Assembly: GCA_963796325.1 (NCBI GenBank)
Contig: CAWCLF010000001.1
Coordinates: 930,001 to 994,000 of the forward strand
Length of the DNA stretch: 64,000 nt
Direction: 5' to 3'
Origin: CAVYGN01 sp963796325
GTDB lineage: Bacteria > Spirochaetota > Brevinematia > Brevinematales > JAOACQ01
The position numbers were made by a program, and so were the translations under genes. Below are positions 44,035 through 52,973 of the stretch, in pieces. How positions within the stretch are numbered: the stretch's first letter is position 1; every line of letters begins with the position of its first letter. Below the pieces are notes generated by a model that was not told the DNA's origin, ran no database searches, and worked only from the letters and a program-made list of their open reading frames with translations.

Positions 44035-47000
44035 ATGAATATAGTAAAAATCGCTATAAAAAGGCCCGTATTCGTGGTTATGATAATCGTATCGATAATC
44101 ACGCTCGGGATAGTAGGCTATTCGAGGCTGCCGGTGGACATGCTTCCGAATATCGATTTTCCGGTTGTTACGGTCATTACCCAGTACCCCGGGGCGTCTT
44201 CGGACGAAATCGAGCAGCTTATTACAAAGCCCCTTGAAAACAATCTTGGGGGAGTTTCGGATCTCGATACTATCTCCTCTACATCGGAAGAGGGCCTCTC
44301 CTTTATTATAATGCAGTTTACATCCACGGCGGACGTTAAATACGCCGAACTGGAAGTAAGGGACAAGGTCGGTCAGACCATGAACCAGCTCCCGAATAAT
44401 GTCGAGCAGCCGATAATAAGACGTTTTTCCACAGACGATTTCCCGATTATTTATATGGCGATCGAGGGAAAGCAGAGCCTTGCCGACCTTCGGCAGATAT
44501 TCGAAGAGGTCGCCGAGCCGAGAATTTCGGCCGTCGACGGGGTGGGCGAAGTGGATATACTGGGGGCGCGTAAAAAAGTCGTTAATCTTACCGTCAATAA
44601 AGGTCTTCTGACAGCCAGCGGCCTGACGTACAACCAGGTCGTCAATGCTCTCTCTCAGAGGAATATCACGTTTCCCGCCGGTATAGTCTACGAATCGGAC
44701 AAATGGGTAAACGTTCGTGTCCTCGGGCTTGCACAGGAAGTGAAGGATCTCGGTGATATAGCCCTGACGAGTTCCACGGGAAAAGTGCTCCGTATTAAAG
44801 ATATAGCAAAGGTAGAGGTCAAGCTGGAGGACGAATTGTCCCGCGCGAAGGTCAACGGCAATAACGCCTGCATGTTCCAGTTATTGAAGCAGAGCGGGGG
44901 AAATACCGTTGCCGTCTCCGATAATCTCAAAAAGGCCCTGCCCGCGATACAGAAAATACTTCCGAGGGGAGTCACGATCCGCATGGTCAGCGACCAGGCG
45001 AAATTCATCCACAGGAGCATAGGCGGAGTCGAGCAGGACATTCTCCTGGGAGCGCTCCTTGCCATTTTAATAGTCTGGCTCTTCCTGGGGAATTTCCGTT
45101 CGACCATTATAACGGCAATGGCGCTTCCGAACTCCCTTTTGGGAGCTTTTTTCCTGGTATTCATAGCAGGGTTTACCCTGAATACGATGACGCTGCTATC
45201 GCTGCAGCTGGCTGTCGGGCTTCTAATCGACGATTCTATTGTCGTACGGGAAAATATATTCCGGCATATAGAAATGGGACAGGACCCGAAGTCGGCCGCG
45301 GAAAAGGGTACGAGCGAAGTCGCAATGGCGGTCCTTTCGACAACGCTTTCCATCCTCGCCGTATTCATACCGATATCGTTCCTTACCGGCGTTACGGGGC
45401 AGTTTTTCCGTGAATTCGGCCTGACGGTCGCATTTGCCCTTACGATTTCCCTTATCGACGCCTTTACATCCGCGCCGATGCTTTCGGCATACTGGTTCAA
45501 GAAAAGCGATAAGAAAAACGCTAAGGGAATGACTAAATTATTCAACGATCTTCATGAAAAATGGAACAGGGTATATGATTATACGAACAGACTCTATCAT
45601 GAAATACTAAGCTGGAGCCTTAACCACAAATGGCCCGTTGTGTTCACGACTGCGATACTGTTCTTCTTCAGCATTTTCATATTTTCGGGCGGATTCATAG
45701 GCCAGAATTTCATATCACCGGCGGATTCGGGCGCGTTCAGCGTCAGTCTTGAAACATATCCCGGGGCGCCCCTGGATAAAATAGCATATTTTGCCAACGA
45801 CCTGGAAAACTACCTGCTCCATCAGCAAGCTGTCGAAACCGTCTATACCACGATCGGATCGTCCGGCAGCTTCCTTACCGCTTCCGACAGCCAGAAGGCC
45901 AACATTTTCATTGATATGAAGGAATCCGGTAAAAGGAATATCAATACAGAAGATTTCATGGCCCAGGTCAGGAAATATATGCAGCATAAATTCGGAAAAG
46001 ATATCATAGCCAGGGCCACACAGAATTCATTCGGCGGCGGCGGAGGAGCCGGGGGCGGCGGCGGAAACTCGCCTATATATCTCAATATCGCCGGGCCGGA
46101 TCTTAATGTCCTGGGCGATCTTTCCACTTATATTTACAGGATCGTTTCACAGACTCCGGGGGCCATTGATATAAATACAACCTTCAAACCCGGACAGCCT
46201 GAATATGTCCTCAAGGTCGACAACATAAAAGCCCAGCAGTTGGGCGTCAGCGCTCAATACCTGGGTTTGACTCTCCAGGACCTGATCCAGGGCAATATTA
46301 TCTCCGAGTATACACTTGGCGATATGGACTATAATATTATAATCAGGATGGACGAGAAAGACAGGCAGAAAGTCGAGGATATCCGGAATATAATGATACC
46401 GACGAAATCCGGCATGAAAGTGCCCATATCATCCATTGCAAATTTCACATATTCCTCGTCGCCTCTGGCCATCCGCAGGGAAAACAAGCAGAGGATAGTA
46501 AGGATATTCGGGAACCTTGCTCCCGGTCATTCATTGCAGGAAGTTCTGAAGAATATCTCGAAACAGATTGATGCAACGGTTCCTTTTCCTCCGGGCTATT
46601 ATTACTATTTTGCCGGGCAGCAGAAGAACTACAATGAACTGATTCCCCAGATGGGCCTTGCAATACTCCTGGCTCTGCTCTTTATCTATATGATCCTTGC
46701 TTCGCTGTACAATAATTTCATACAGCCTGTAATACTAATGATCTCGATACCGCTGGCGCTGATAGGGTCGTCGCTCCTGCTCCTGCTTACGAAGATAGAT
46801 ATCGATATTTACGGTTATATCGGCATACTGCTTGTAATGGGGCTGGTTACGAAAAATGCCATCCTGCTCATAGACTTCACAAACAAGAAAAGGGAAGAAG
46901 GTCTTTCAATACGTGAGGCCCTTCTGCATGCCGGTCCTATACGCCTCCGTCCTATATTGATGACGAGTTTTGCGATGATCTTCGGAATGCTGCCAATGGC

Positions 47001-47178
47001 GCTCGGACTTAACGAGGGTTCGCGCGGAAGGCAGGCTTTGCCTGTTGCGGTAATAGGAGGAGTCCTGACATCCACATTCTTCACCCTTGTCGTCGTTCCG
47101 GTTGTTTATGAAGCGGTCGAATCGAGGCTTGCCAGGTGGGCGGAGCGAAAAAAGCTTAAAAAGCCGGTTAAAGCATAG
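44035..47178 (+). CDS. RND efflux pump, AcrB/HAE1 family
   Basis: The 1047-residue protein has the AcrB plan: TM1 (FVVMIIVSIITLGIVGYSRLPVDMLPNIDFPVV), a porter domain, TM2-6, a second porter domain and TM8-12. The proton-relay pair is present in TM4 (GLLIDDSIVVREN), and the second-half motif LLVMGLVTKNAILLIDF is typical. It should drive proton-powered export of hydrophobic compounds through the adaptor and TolC-like partners. A glycine-only stretch (GGGGGAGGGGGN, 46031-46068) lies in the second porter region where AcrB has an ordered loop. Confidence 0.95.
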   Translation: MNIVKIAIKRPVFVVMIIVSIITLGIVGYSRLPVDMLPNIDFPVVTVITQYPGASSDEIEQLITKPLENNLGGVSDLDTISSTSEEGLSFIIMQFTSTADVKYAELEVRDKVGQTMNQLPNNVEQPIIRRFSTDDFPIIYMAIEGKQSLADLRQIFEEVAEPRISAVDGVGEVDILGARKKVVNLTVNKGLLTASGLTYNQVVNALSQRNITFPAGIVYESDKWVNVRVLGLAQEVKDLGDIALTSSTGKVLRIKDIAKVEVKLEDELSRAKVNGNNACMFQLLKQSGGNTVAVSDNLKKALPAIQKILPRGVTIRMVSDQAKFIHRSIGGVEQDILLGALLAILIVWLFLGNFRSTIITAMALPNSLLGAFFLVFIAGFTLNTMTLLSLQLAVGLLIDDSIVVRENIFRHIEMGQDPKSAAEKGTSEVAMAVLSTTLSILAVFIPISFLTGVTGQFFREFGLTVAFALTISLIDAFTSAPMLSAYWFKKSDKKNAKGMTKLFNDLHEKWNRVYDYTNRLYHEILSWSLNHKWPVVFTTAILFFFSIFIFSGGFIGQNFISPADSGAFSVSLETYPGAPLDKIAYFANDLENYLLHQQAVETVYTTIGSSGSFLTASDSQKANIFIDMKESGKRNINTEDFMAQVRKYMQHKFGKDIIARATQNSFGGGGGAGGGGGNSPIYLNIAGPDLNVLGDLSTYIYRIVSQTPGAIDINTTFKPGQPEYVLKVDNIKAQQLGVSAQYLGLTLQDLIQGNIISEYTLGDMDYNIIIRMDEKDRQKVEDIRNIMIPTKSGMKVPISSIANFTYSSSPLAIRRENKQRIVRIFGNLAPGHSLQEVLKNISKQIDATVPFPPGYYYYFAGQQKNYNELIPQMGLAILLALLFIYMILASLYNNFIQPVILMISIPLALIGSSLLLLLTKIDIDIYGYIGILLVMGLVTKNAILLIDFTNKKREEGLSIREALLHAGPIRLRPILMTSFAMIFGMLPMALGLNEGSRGRQALPVAVIGGVLTSTFFTLVVVPVVYEAVESRLARWAERKKLKKPVKA

Positions 47179-47195
47179 AACTTCTGCATTCAGCG

Positions 47196-47218
47196 GCCGC
47201 CGGAACTATTCCGGCGGC
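47196..47218. terminator. Strong hairpin after the RND gene
   Basis: GCCGCCGGAA and TTCCGGCGGC form a perfect 10-bp stem with the loop CTA, 18 bp after the RND stop and 9 bp past the end of the convergent AraC remnant. There is no T run on either strand, so a function as terminator is uncertain; it may instead protect 3' ends. Confidence 0.5.
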
Positions 47219-47226
47219 AGCATCGG

Positions 47227-47756
47227 CTAGCCCTTCGGGCTTTGCCTTGAAAGATACTCCGTCGGGGTAATTCCCGTGATCTTTTTGAACGCCGTGTAAA
47301 AAGTAGATTTGGAATTGAAACCCGAATCGTACGCGATTTGCAGGATATTGCCTGAATGTGAACCTGAATTCATCAGCCTTTTCGCTTCCATGATGCGGTA
47401 GGTATTGAGAAAATCATAAAAATTATGTATTTTGTATTAATTCAATATAATGGAAAGGCGCGTCCGCGGGATTGCGAGCCATTCCGAGAGGTCCGGAAGG
47501 GTCAGATCGGGATTTAAATAGGGCTTCTCGGTTTTCATTATTTTTTCTATTTTAAGGATATCGCCTGCAAGCATCTCCGGATCTATTTGACTTTTATTTT
47601 TTACCGGAATGTTGGTTATCACAATAGTTTTCCCGGTGACATGATCTTTATAATCTCGCAAATAAAACACCTGGGACCTGAGTGAATGCAGGCCGTCGGA
47701 CGACTCGATCCTGATATCTTCCTGAAAGCGGTTGGGCGACCTGGCTAATGGGTATC
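47227..47756 (-). pseudogene. AraC-family regulator remnant with in-frame stop
   Basis: Read from about 47756 to 47227, one frame gives the C-terminal part of an AraC regulator. It includes KIEKIMKTEKPYLNPDLTLPDLSEWL and RTRLSIILN, then TAA at 47439-47437, then YKIHNFYDFLNTYRIMEAKRLM and QIAYDSGFNSKSTFYTAFKKITGITPTEYLSRQ. The stop falls where such proteins usually carry a glutamate (LNE), so one GAA-to-TAA change would explain it. Upstream the frame is closed by TGA and TAG with no start, so the sensor half is missing. The gene is dead unless the stop is read through. Confidence 0.8.
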
Positions 47757-47921
47757 ATCGGACCCTCTAAAAAAATTATAGAGCTAAGAAAAAAATAATA
47801 CAAGCAATAGTCCGAATGAATACAGCCGGACGACAAACCTGTATTTACTACTTAAAATATACATTGGGAATAGAAAGGAGGAATTTCGAAAGCGGGGCTG
47901 AATGGATCAAAGGAGTGCTGC

Positions 47922-48426
47922 ATGTATCTGAAAGTCTTTCTTGGCGTATCCCTTTTTATCGGCCTGAATTTTTCTTTTGTTTCCCCCGAAGAAAGCGGCA
48001 ATCCCGGGAACGAACCAGCCGCCGGGCGGGTTTTTTACCTTTATAAGCATCCTCCCGGTTATCGATGTTCCGGATATGGGGAAGGATAACGGCATAGTGG
48101 TTTCATCATCCAATATCCAGGCTCCAGATTATTACTACGGCATATCCCCCCTTTTAGAAACAGGCTATTACTGGATAGGGGTTATGGCATATAATTTTCG
48201 CGTCGGGACGGGATTGATCGGCAGGTCCAATCTGGCCGTTCCAAAGGGACCGTCCCCGGTCCCGGACGGTGTAGCCCAGGTTCTGTTCAACATCGGCGTA
48301 TTCGTCAGCCTTGATTTTTATTTCCTGACAGTCAGTCCCGAATGCTATGTTTACCGGAACGACAACGGGCAGTATGCCTTTGAATATACAGCCGGGCCGG
48401 CCTGCATTATTAGTGAAAAGGAGTAG
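47922..48426 (+). pseudogene. Exported protein, frameshifted at a T6 tract
   Basis: An ATG at 47922 behind AAAGGAG opens a signal peptide (YLKVFLGVSLFIGLNFSFV) and linker SPEESGNPGNEPAAGR, but this frame stops soon after. The neighbouring frame continues FTFISILPVIDVPDMGKDNG and alternating strands (YYWIGVMAYNFRVGTGLIG, FNIGVFVSLDFYFL) to 48426. Removing one T from the TTTTTT at 48031-48036 joins the two into a protein of about 167 residues, probably a small envelope or barrel protein. The family is not recognised. It is followed after 3 bp by the serine-repeat lipoprotein gene, so the two are probably co-transcribed. Confidence 0.6.
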
Positions 48427-48429
48427 CGT

Positions 48430-49617
48430 ATGTTTAATAAAATAGTTATAATAATATTCCGTAATATCATAGCGCTGCCGATATTCTTTTTATTTTCCTG
48501 TTCTCTTTTATATCCTCCGGGGGCTTATGACAAGATGAAAACATATTTGTCCTCGTCCTCGTCCTCGTCCTCGTCTTCGTCCTCATCGGCTGTCATAACA
48601 AACTCGGTTACGAACGTGACATTGTATATCGCAGGCCAGGGTCCTACCGCCGGAACTCTCTGGACTGTAACCATGAATGGAGGGAACACGAATATCGTTA
48701 AAACCACCATTCCGAATTCGATTGAAGTAAACTGGGTGGCTCTTAATGGAGATACCCTTTATATCGCGGGGAGAAGCGGGGTCTCACCGAACTATTACGG
48801 TGCTTACTGGACGGTGAAAACAAACGGCGGCACGCCGGTCGAAAACGATGTAACTTTAGTAGATGCAACCGGCGGTTCTGGTTCCTGTCTTTTTTGGATC
48901 GGGTTTGACACCAGTGGAAACCTTTGCTGCACCGGTATTGATGAAAACGATTATCCATGCTATTGGTTGAACGGCGTCAAATATACTGAAACTAATACGA
49001 TGTGGGTGATGGCATACAATCTTGTATTTTCAGGGGGCAATTACTATACTGCAGGGTACGTCAACAGCGGCCCCGGCGGGGCTTCATGGCTGTGTATAAA
49101 TAATGCTAATCAAATATCAATAACCGGCGCAGATTATTATCTTGGCGGATTGGTTGTAGATAACAGTGTAATATATGTAAGCGGTACAATGTATTCCGGT
49201 TCAAACTCGTCTGTCTGGATATCTTCAAACAACGGCGCTATATTTAGCACTGTTCCATTGAACGGGAATGTTGGTAACTTCTCTTATCCATACTACTCAG
49301 GGGCCTTACTGTATATACCGGGCTATACTGCCGCTTCTTCTTACCCATGTTATTGGACTTTAGACAGTTATGGAAATACGACTCAGATAATACTTGATCA
49401 TATTTCGACAGGGACAGGACAAGTCCAATTTATGATTGTAACCAACAACACCGTCTTTTCCGTCGGATACGATAATAATGGTAGTCAACCGGTTTACTGG
49501 ATCGGTACAAGCGAATATATCCTCGATACCAGCGCTATTTATAATGATATAGGTTTAGTCGTAACATATAACATAGTTAATACCTCGTTACAAGGGGATA
49601 AAGGAAAAACACACTGA
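48430..49617 (+). CDS. Lipoprotein with serine-repeat linker and repeated beta units
   Basis: The 395-residue protein has a long signal segment ending in a lipobox-like LFSC (C24). A run of 13 serines from a hexanucleotide repeat follows, and then a body of repeated short strands with recurring GxLYIAG, YW and NG motifs (TLYIAGRSG, YWTVKTNGG, CYWLNGV, IYVSGTMYSG). This resembles a beta-propeller made of degenerate blades, about 40-45 residues each. The serine run would act as a flexible tether lifting the domain off the membrane. Function unknown. Tract-length variation would change the tether without breaking the frame. Confidence 0.75.
   Translation: MFNKIVIIIFRNIIALPIFFLFSCSLLYPPGAYDKMKTYLSSSSSSSSSSSSSAVITNSVTNVTLYIAGQGPTAGTLWTVTMNGGNTNIVKTTIPNSIEVNWVALNGDTLYIAGRSGVSPNYYGAYWTVKTNGGTPVENDVTLVDATGGSGSCLFWIGFDTSGNLCCTGIDENDYPCYWLNGVKYTETNTMWVMAYNLVFSGGNYYTAGYVNSGPGGASWLCINNANQISITGADYYLGGLVVDNSVIYVSGTMYSGSNSSVWISSNNGAIFSTVPLNGNVGNFSYPYYSGALLYIPGYTAASSYPCYWTLDSYGNTTQIILDHISTGTGQVQFMIVTNNTVFSVGYDNNGSQPVYWIGTSEYILDTSAIYNDIGLVVTYNIVNTSLQGDKGKTH
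48550..48588 (+). repeat. Hexanucleotide repeat (TCCTCG)n inside the lipoprotein gene
   Basis: Four perfect TCCTCG units (48550-48573) are followed by two imperfect ones (TCTTCG, TCCTCA) and TCG. All code for serine. Slippage of whole units would add or remove two serines at a time and keep the reading frame. Confidence 0.9.
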
Positions 49618-49647
49618 TTTACTGCTTTACGGTGATTCCAATTGCTC

Positions 49648-51837
49648 CTATTCCGGCGGTAAACCCCGCGGCAGTTCAATAAATCTGATAACGCAAGACA
49701 ATCCCTGTCCGGAAGAAAAATCGACTTTCCCCCGCAATTGCTGTTCTCCGATGCTGAATACGCTTTTTATGCCCATTTTGCCCCCGGTCCTGAAGTCGAA
49801 ATCAGGAGGCATGCCGATTCCGTTATCCTCAATACGGATCTCTATAAAACCGTTATTGTCCCGTGCGAGGCCTAAATGAATCATCCCCTTCCTGTCTCCC
49901 GGAAAGGCATATTTGAACGAATTTGAGACCAGTTCATTGATGATAAGCCCGCATGGTATCGCAGTATCGATTCCGACTGAGATGTTTTCAATATCAAGCT
50001 CGAATTTAATTTTATTTTCCTTTATTTCATAGCTTTCCGCTAATAAAGATATCAGGTCGTTTATATACTCCTTCAGGTTTATGCTCGAAAGGTTCTGCGA
50101 CTGGTAGAGTTTCTGGTGAACGAGGGCCATAGAATGGATCCTGTTTTCAATGCTTTTGAATACATCCCTTGTGAATTCGTCTGTAAAATACGATGCCTCG
50201 AGGTTCAGAATCGCAATAATTACCTGCATATTGTTTTTTGTGCGGTGATAAAGCTCCCTTAACAGGACCTCCTTTTCCCTCAAAGACTGCTGCAGCTTTT
50301 CCTCGTCCTGTTTCCTTTTTGAAATATCCCTGATAACACCCTCGGTTCCGATCGGCTTACCTTCGCTGTCTCTCAATATATGACTCGACAGGGAAACCGG
50401 CATGGGAGTGTTATCTGATTTTTTGAGGGTGAGCTCGTAATCCCTGACCGATCCTTTTCTATAAATTTCATTAAATAATTCATCCCTCTGTTCCGGAACC
50501 TCAAAAAATATCCTGGTAGGCCGGCCTATCATTTCGTCTATCGATCCGTATCCGAGCTGCGTTCCGGAAGGGCTGAGCATCGTTAAGATCCCTTCCCGAT
50601 TTGCACGGAAATAAATGTCGTTAAGCTGTTCAATTATGCCCCTGTACCGTTCTTCGCTTTTCTGGAGCAGGTCTTCAGCCTTCTTTCGTTCCGTGATATC
50701 CTGCACAGCCCCGTTAATCCTGACAATCGTTCCGTTTTTATCGAAGCTGAAATCGGCGTGCTCCAGCACAACCCTTTCAGATCCGTCCGGTCTGAGGATC
50801 CTGTGCTCTATATTGTATGATTTTTTTGATGTCATGGAATCGGAGACGGCTTTTCTGACAAGTTCCCTGTCGAGCGGATGGACATGCGAGAAAAACAGAT
50901 CGTTCGTTACATTTACCTCTCCCGGTTCATATCCGAAAATCCTGAATACCTCATCGGACCAATAAAGGGGATTCGAGTTGATATCCTCGAAATTGGAAAT
51001 ATCTATCCACCATGCGCCGACATGTGCAAGCTCTTCCGCCTGTTTTAACCCGGTTTGCAGCGACAGGAGGGCCTTTTCCTCGTTTTTCCGGCCTGAAATA
51101 TCCCTTACTATGCTGATCAGAGTGCGGACCCCGCCTATCACCGCCCCGCTCGAACTTACTTCTACCGGAAATGTCGATCCGTCATGACGCATGTGAACAG
51201 TTTCGAATACGATGCCATGATCTTCGGCTTCATTCATCTGTTCACGTGTCATTTCCCTTGTTTCAGGGGCACGAAGGTCCTGGATTTTCATTTTCAGGAG
51301 CTCCTCGAGGCTGTACCCGTACTCTTTTACCGCGGTGTCGTTGGCTTCGAGCAGCCTTCCGTCGTCCGCGCACATGAAAAGAATGATATCCTTGCTGTTT
51401 TTTACTATCAATTCATAACGCTGGTGAAGCTCCTCGGCTTTAATATGTTCTGTTATATCCTCGAAAATTGCAGCAAAGAACCCTTTTTGAGGGCTGTAAA
51501 CCGAAACTTTGAGCCATTCTTCGATAGGTCCGATAAAAGTTTCAAAAACATCCGGCTCGCCGGTGCTGGCGCACTTTCCGTAAATCCTGAAAATTTCAGG
51601 ATTGGACAGGCGGATGCCCGGGATCACTTCGGTAACTTTTTTTCCTGTAACATTATAAAGTCCGGTGAGTTTTGAAAAGGCATCGTTGACTTCAAGATAG
51701 GTAAAATCTACAGCTTCGCCTTCTGCGGTGAAATCCATTTTGCAATAAGCATAACCGTTAAGCATATTCTCGAAAAGATTGCGGAACCTTCTTTCGGTTT
51801 CGGCTGACGCCCGGTTGTTAACGGGTTTTGATGCCAT
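49648..51837 (-). CDS. Multi-PAS sensor histidine kinase (HisKA_2 type)
   Basis: The 729-residue protein has four PAS/PAC units (about 15-130, 140-255, 260-385 and 390-505; PAC ends VRDISGRK, VQDITERK, IRDISKRK). A HisKA_2 box follows, EVLLRELYHRTKNNMQVI, with H531 as likely phospho-acceptor, then the ATPase (LIINELVSNSFKYAF, DNGIGMP). It has no membrane segment. It closely resembles the kinase at 19795 in domain plan and motifs, probably an older duplication. No response regulator is adjacent, so its partner is elsewhere. Confidence 0.9.
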   Translation of the reverse strand: MASKPVNNRASAETERRFRNLFENMLNGYAYCKMDFTAEGEAVDFTYLEVNDAFSKLTGLYNVTGKKVTEVIPGIRLSNPEIFRIYGKCASTGEPDVFETFIGPIEEWLKVSVYSPQKGFFAAIFEDITEHIKAEELHQRYELIVKNSKDIILFMCADDGRLLEANDTAVKEYGYSLEELLKMKIQDLRAPETREMTREQMNEAEDHGIVFETVHMRHDGSTFPVEVSSSGAVIGGVRTLISIVRDISGRKNEEKALLSLQTGLKQAEELAHVGAWWIDISNFEDINSNPLYWSDEVFRIFGYEPGEVNVTNDLFFSHVHPLDRELVRKAVSDSMTSKKSYNIEHRILRPDGSERVVLEHADFSFDKNGTIVRINGAVQDITERKKAEDLLQKSEERYRGIIEQLNDIYFRANREGILTMLSPSGTQLGYGSIDEMIGRPTRIFFEVPEQRDELFNEIYRKGSVRDYELTLKKSDNTPMPVSLSSHILRDSEGKPIGTEGVIRDISKRKQDEEKLQQSLREKEVLLRELYHRTKNNMQVIIAILNLEASYFTDEFTRDVFKSIENRIHSMALVHQKLYQSQNLSSINLKEYINDLISLLAESYEIKENKIKFELDIENISVGIDTAIPCGLIINELVSNSFKYAFPGDRKGMIHLGLARDNNGFIEIRIEDNGIGMPPDFDFRTGGKMGIKSVFSIGEQQLRGKVDFSSGQGLSCVIRFIELPRGLPPE

Positions 51838-51922
51838 AGCTTATTCTCCGGAAGCGAATTTATATAATTAAGCTATTAAATAAATGTTCGGTTGTCAATA
51901 ATTTCATTAATCCGGGTCCCTG

Positions 51923-52582
51923 TCAATTTACGATAACACCGTCCTTGAGCATAACTTTTCTTTCGATATTATTCAAAATCCACTGGTCGTGGCTTGCGAA
52001 AATGATAGTGACGTTAAGATTCCTGTTGAGTTCTTTAAGCACTTCCACAATATTCTGCGCCGTTTTGCTGTCGAGATTGGCCGTCGGTTCATCGGCCATA
52101 ACATAAGGAGGATTATGAACAAGCGCCCGGGCGATAGCAACCCTCTGACGCTGACCGCCGGAAAGTTCATCGGGTTTGTGCCTGATATGGTCTTTGAGCC
52201 CGACACGGTCGATCAAATCGAGCACAAGGCTCTTTTCAAAACGCTGTCCTTTCAATTTCATCGGAACGACGATATTTTCATATACGTTAAGACTCGGGAT
52301 AAGGTGAAAGCTCTGGAAAATAAATCCGACTTTTCTTGCCCGGAAATCGGTGAGAAGACCCTGTGAATATCCTGTTATGTCCTCACCGTCGATCGTTATG
52401 GATCCTTCGGTCGTCCTGTCCATAGCACCGAGGAGATTGAGGAGGGTCGATTTTCCGCTGCCGGATACTCCTCCGATAACGACCATCTCGCCCCGCTCAA
52501 TATTCAGGTTTATTCCTTTAAGAGCTTCGACATAAAGCCCCCCCGACTGGTAAATCTTTTTGACCCCGCTGAGATTTATCAT
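51923..52582 (-). CDS. ABC transporter ATPase, LolD/MacB type
   Basis: This 219-residue protein has all nucleotide-binding motifs: Walker A GVSGSGKSTLLNLLG, a Q-loop (IFQSFHLIPSLNVYENI), signature LSGGQRQRVAIARAL, Walker B YVMADEPTANLD and the H-loop ASHD. The LDSKT and NLLGAMDRTTEG phrases are typical of LolD/MacB ATPases, which serve FtsX-like permeases such as the two encoded at 55028 and 56250. It is the last gene of the export operon, 10 bp after the small membrane protein gene. Confidence 0.93.
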   Translation of the reverse strand: MINLSGVKKIYQSGGLYVEALKGINLNIERGEMVVIGGVSGSGKSTLLNLLGAMDRTTEGSITIDGEDITGYSQGLLTDFRARKVGFIFQSFHLIPSLNVYENIVVPMKLKGQRFEKSLVLDLIDRVGLKDHIRHKPDELSGGQRQRVAIARALVHNPPYVMADEPTANLDSKTAQNIVEVLKELNRNLNVTIIFASHDQWILNNIERKVMLKDGVIVN

Positions 52583-52592
52583 TTACCGCTCC

Positions 52593-52904
52593 TTATAAGT
52601 AACTTGCAAAGACCTGTACAAGGTAAACTATGGCCGACACGGCATAGACGATAAAGCTGAGAGCCAGAACTCCGAAAAGCACTCTCGACCCTGTTTTTTT
52701 TGAAACTTTCTGGTTATTGAACTGCCTTATGCAGAGGAAAATTCCCAGGGCAAATTCAACCACGAAAGCGATAAGAATGGCCGCAATCTTTGCCGGTCCG
52801 CTGAATACCATGTACGGCAGCACCACGTATAACGGCCATGGTAAAAGGATGACATACAATACCGCCGCGACTATCACTAAAACATTACCTTTTTTTTGTT
52901 CCAT
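52593..52904 (-). CDS. Small three-helix membrane protein
   Basis: This 103-residue protein has three hydrophobic helices (about 8-30, 36-58, 76-100) separated by a basic loop (RQFNNQKVSKKTGSR). No family is recognised. TTAGGAGGATTA precedes the ATG. Its place between the barrel gene and the ATPase gene suggests a small accessory subunit of the exporter; that is inference. Confidence 0.7.
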   Translation of the reverse strand: MEQKKGNVLVIVAAVLYVILLPWPLYVVLPYMVFSGPAKIAAILIAFVVEFALGIFLCIRQFNNQKVSKKTGSRVLFGVLALSFIVYAVSAIVYLVQVFASYL

Positions 52905-52973
52905 AATTAATCCTCCTAATAAAGTTATTATATCCTTAAATCTGTTATCCTGCCAATACTAAGGGTCTATTCC

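Noticed and set aside
44688..45545. A 285-codon open frame on the minus strand
   Set aside because: It lies wholly inside the RND pump gene on the other strand, whose protein is conserved throughout; the composition is a shadow of that gene.
47437..47670. Stand-alone 77-residue gene
   Set aside because: The same frame continues past its TAA with the second half of an AraC DNA-binding domain, so this is a pseudogene fragment, not an independent gene.
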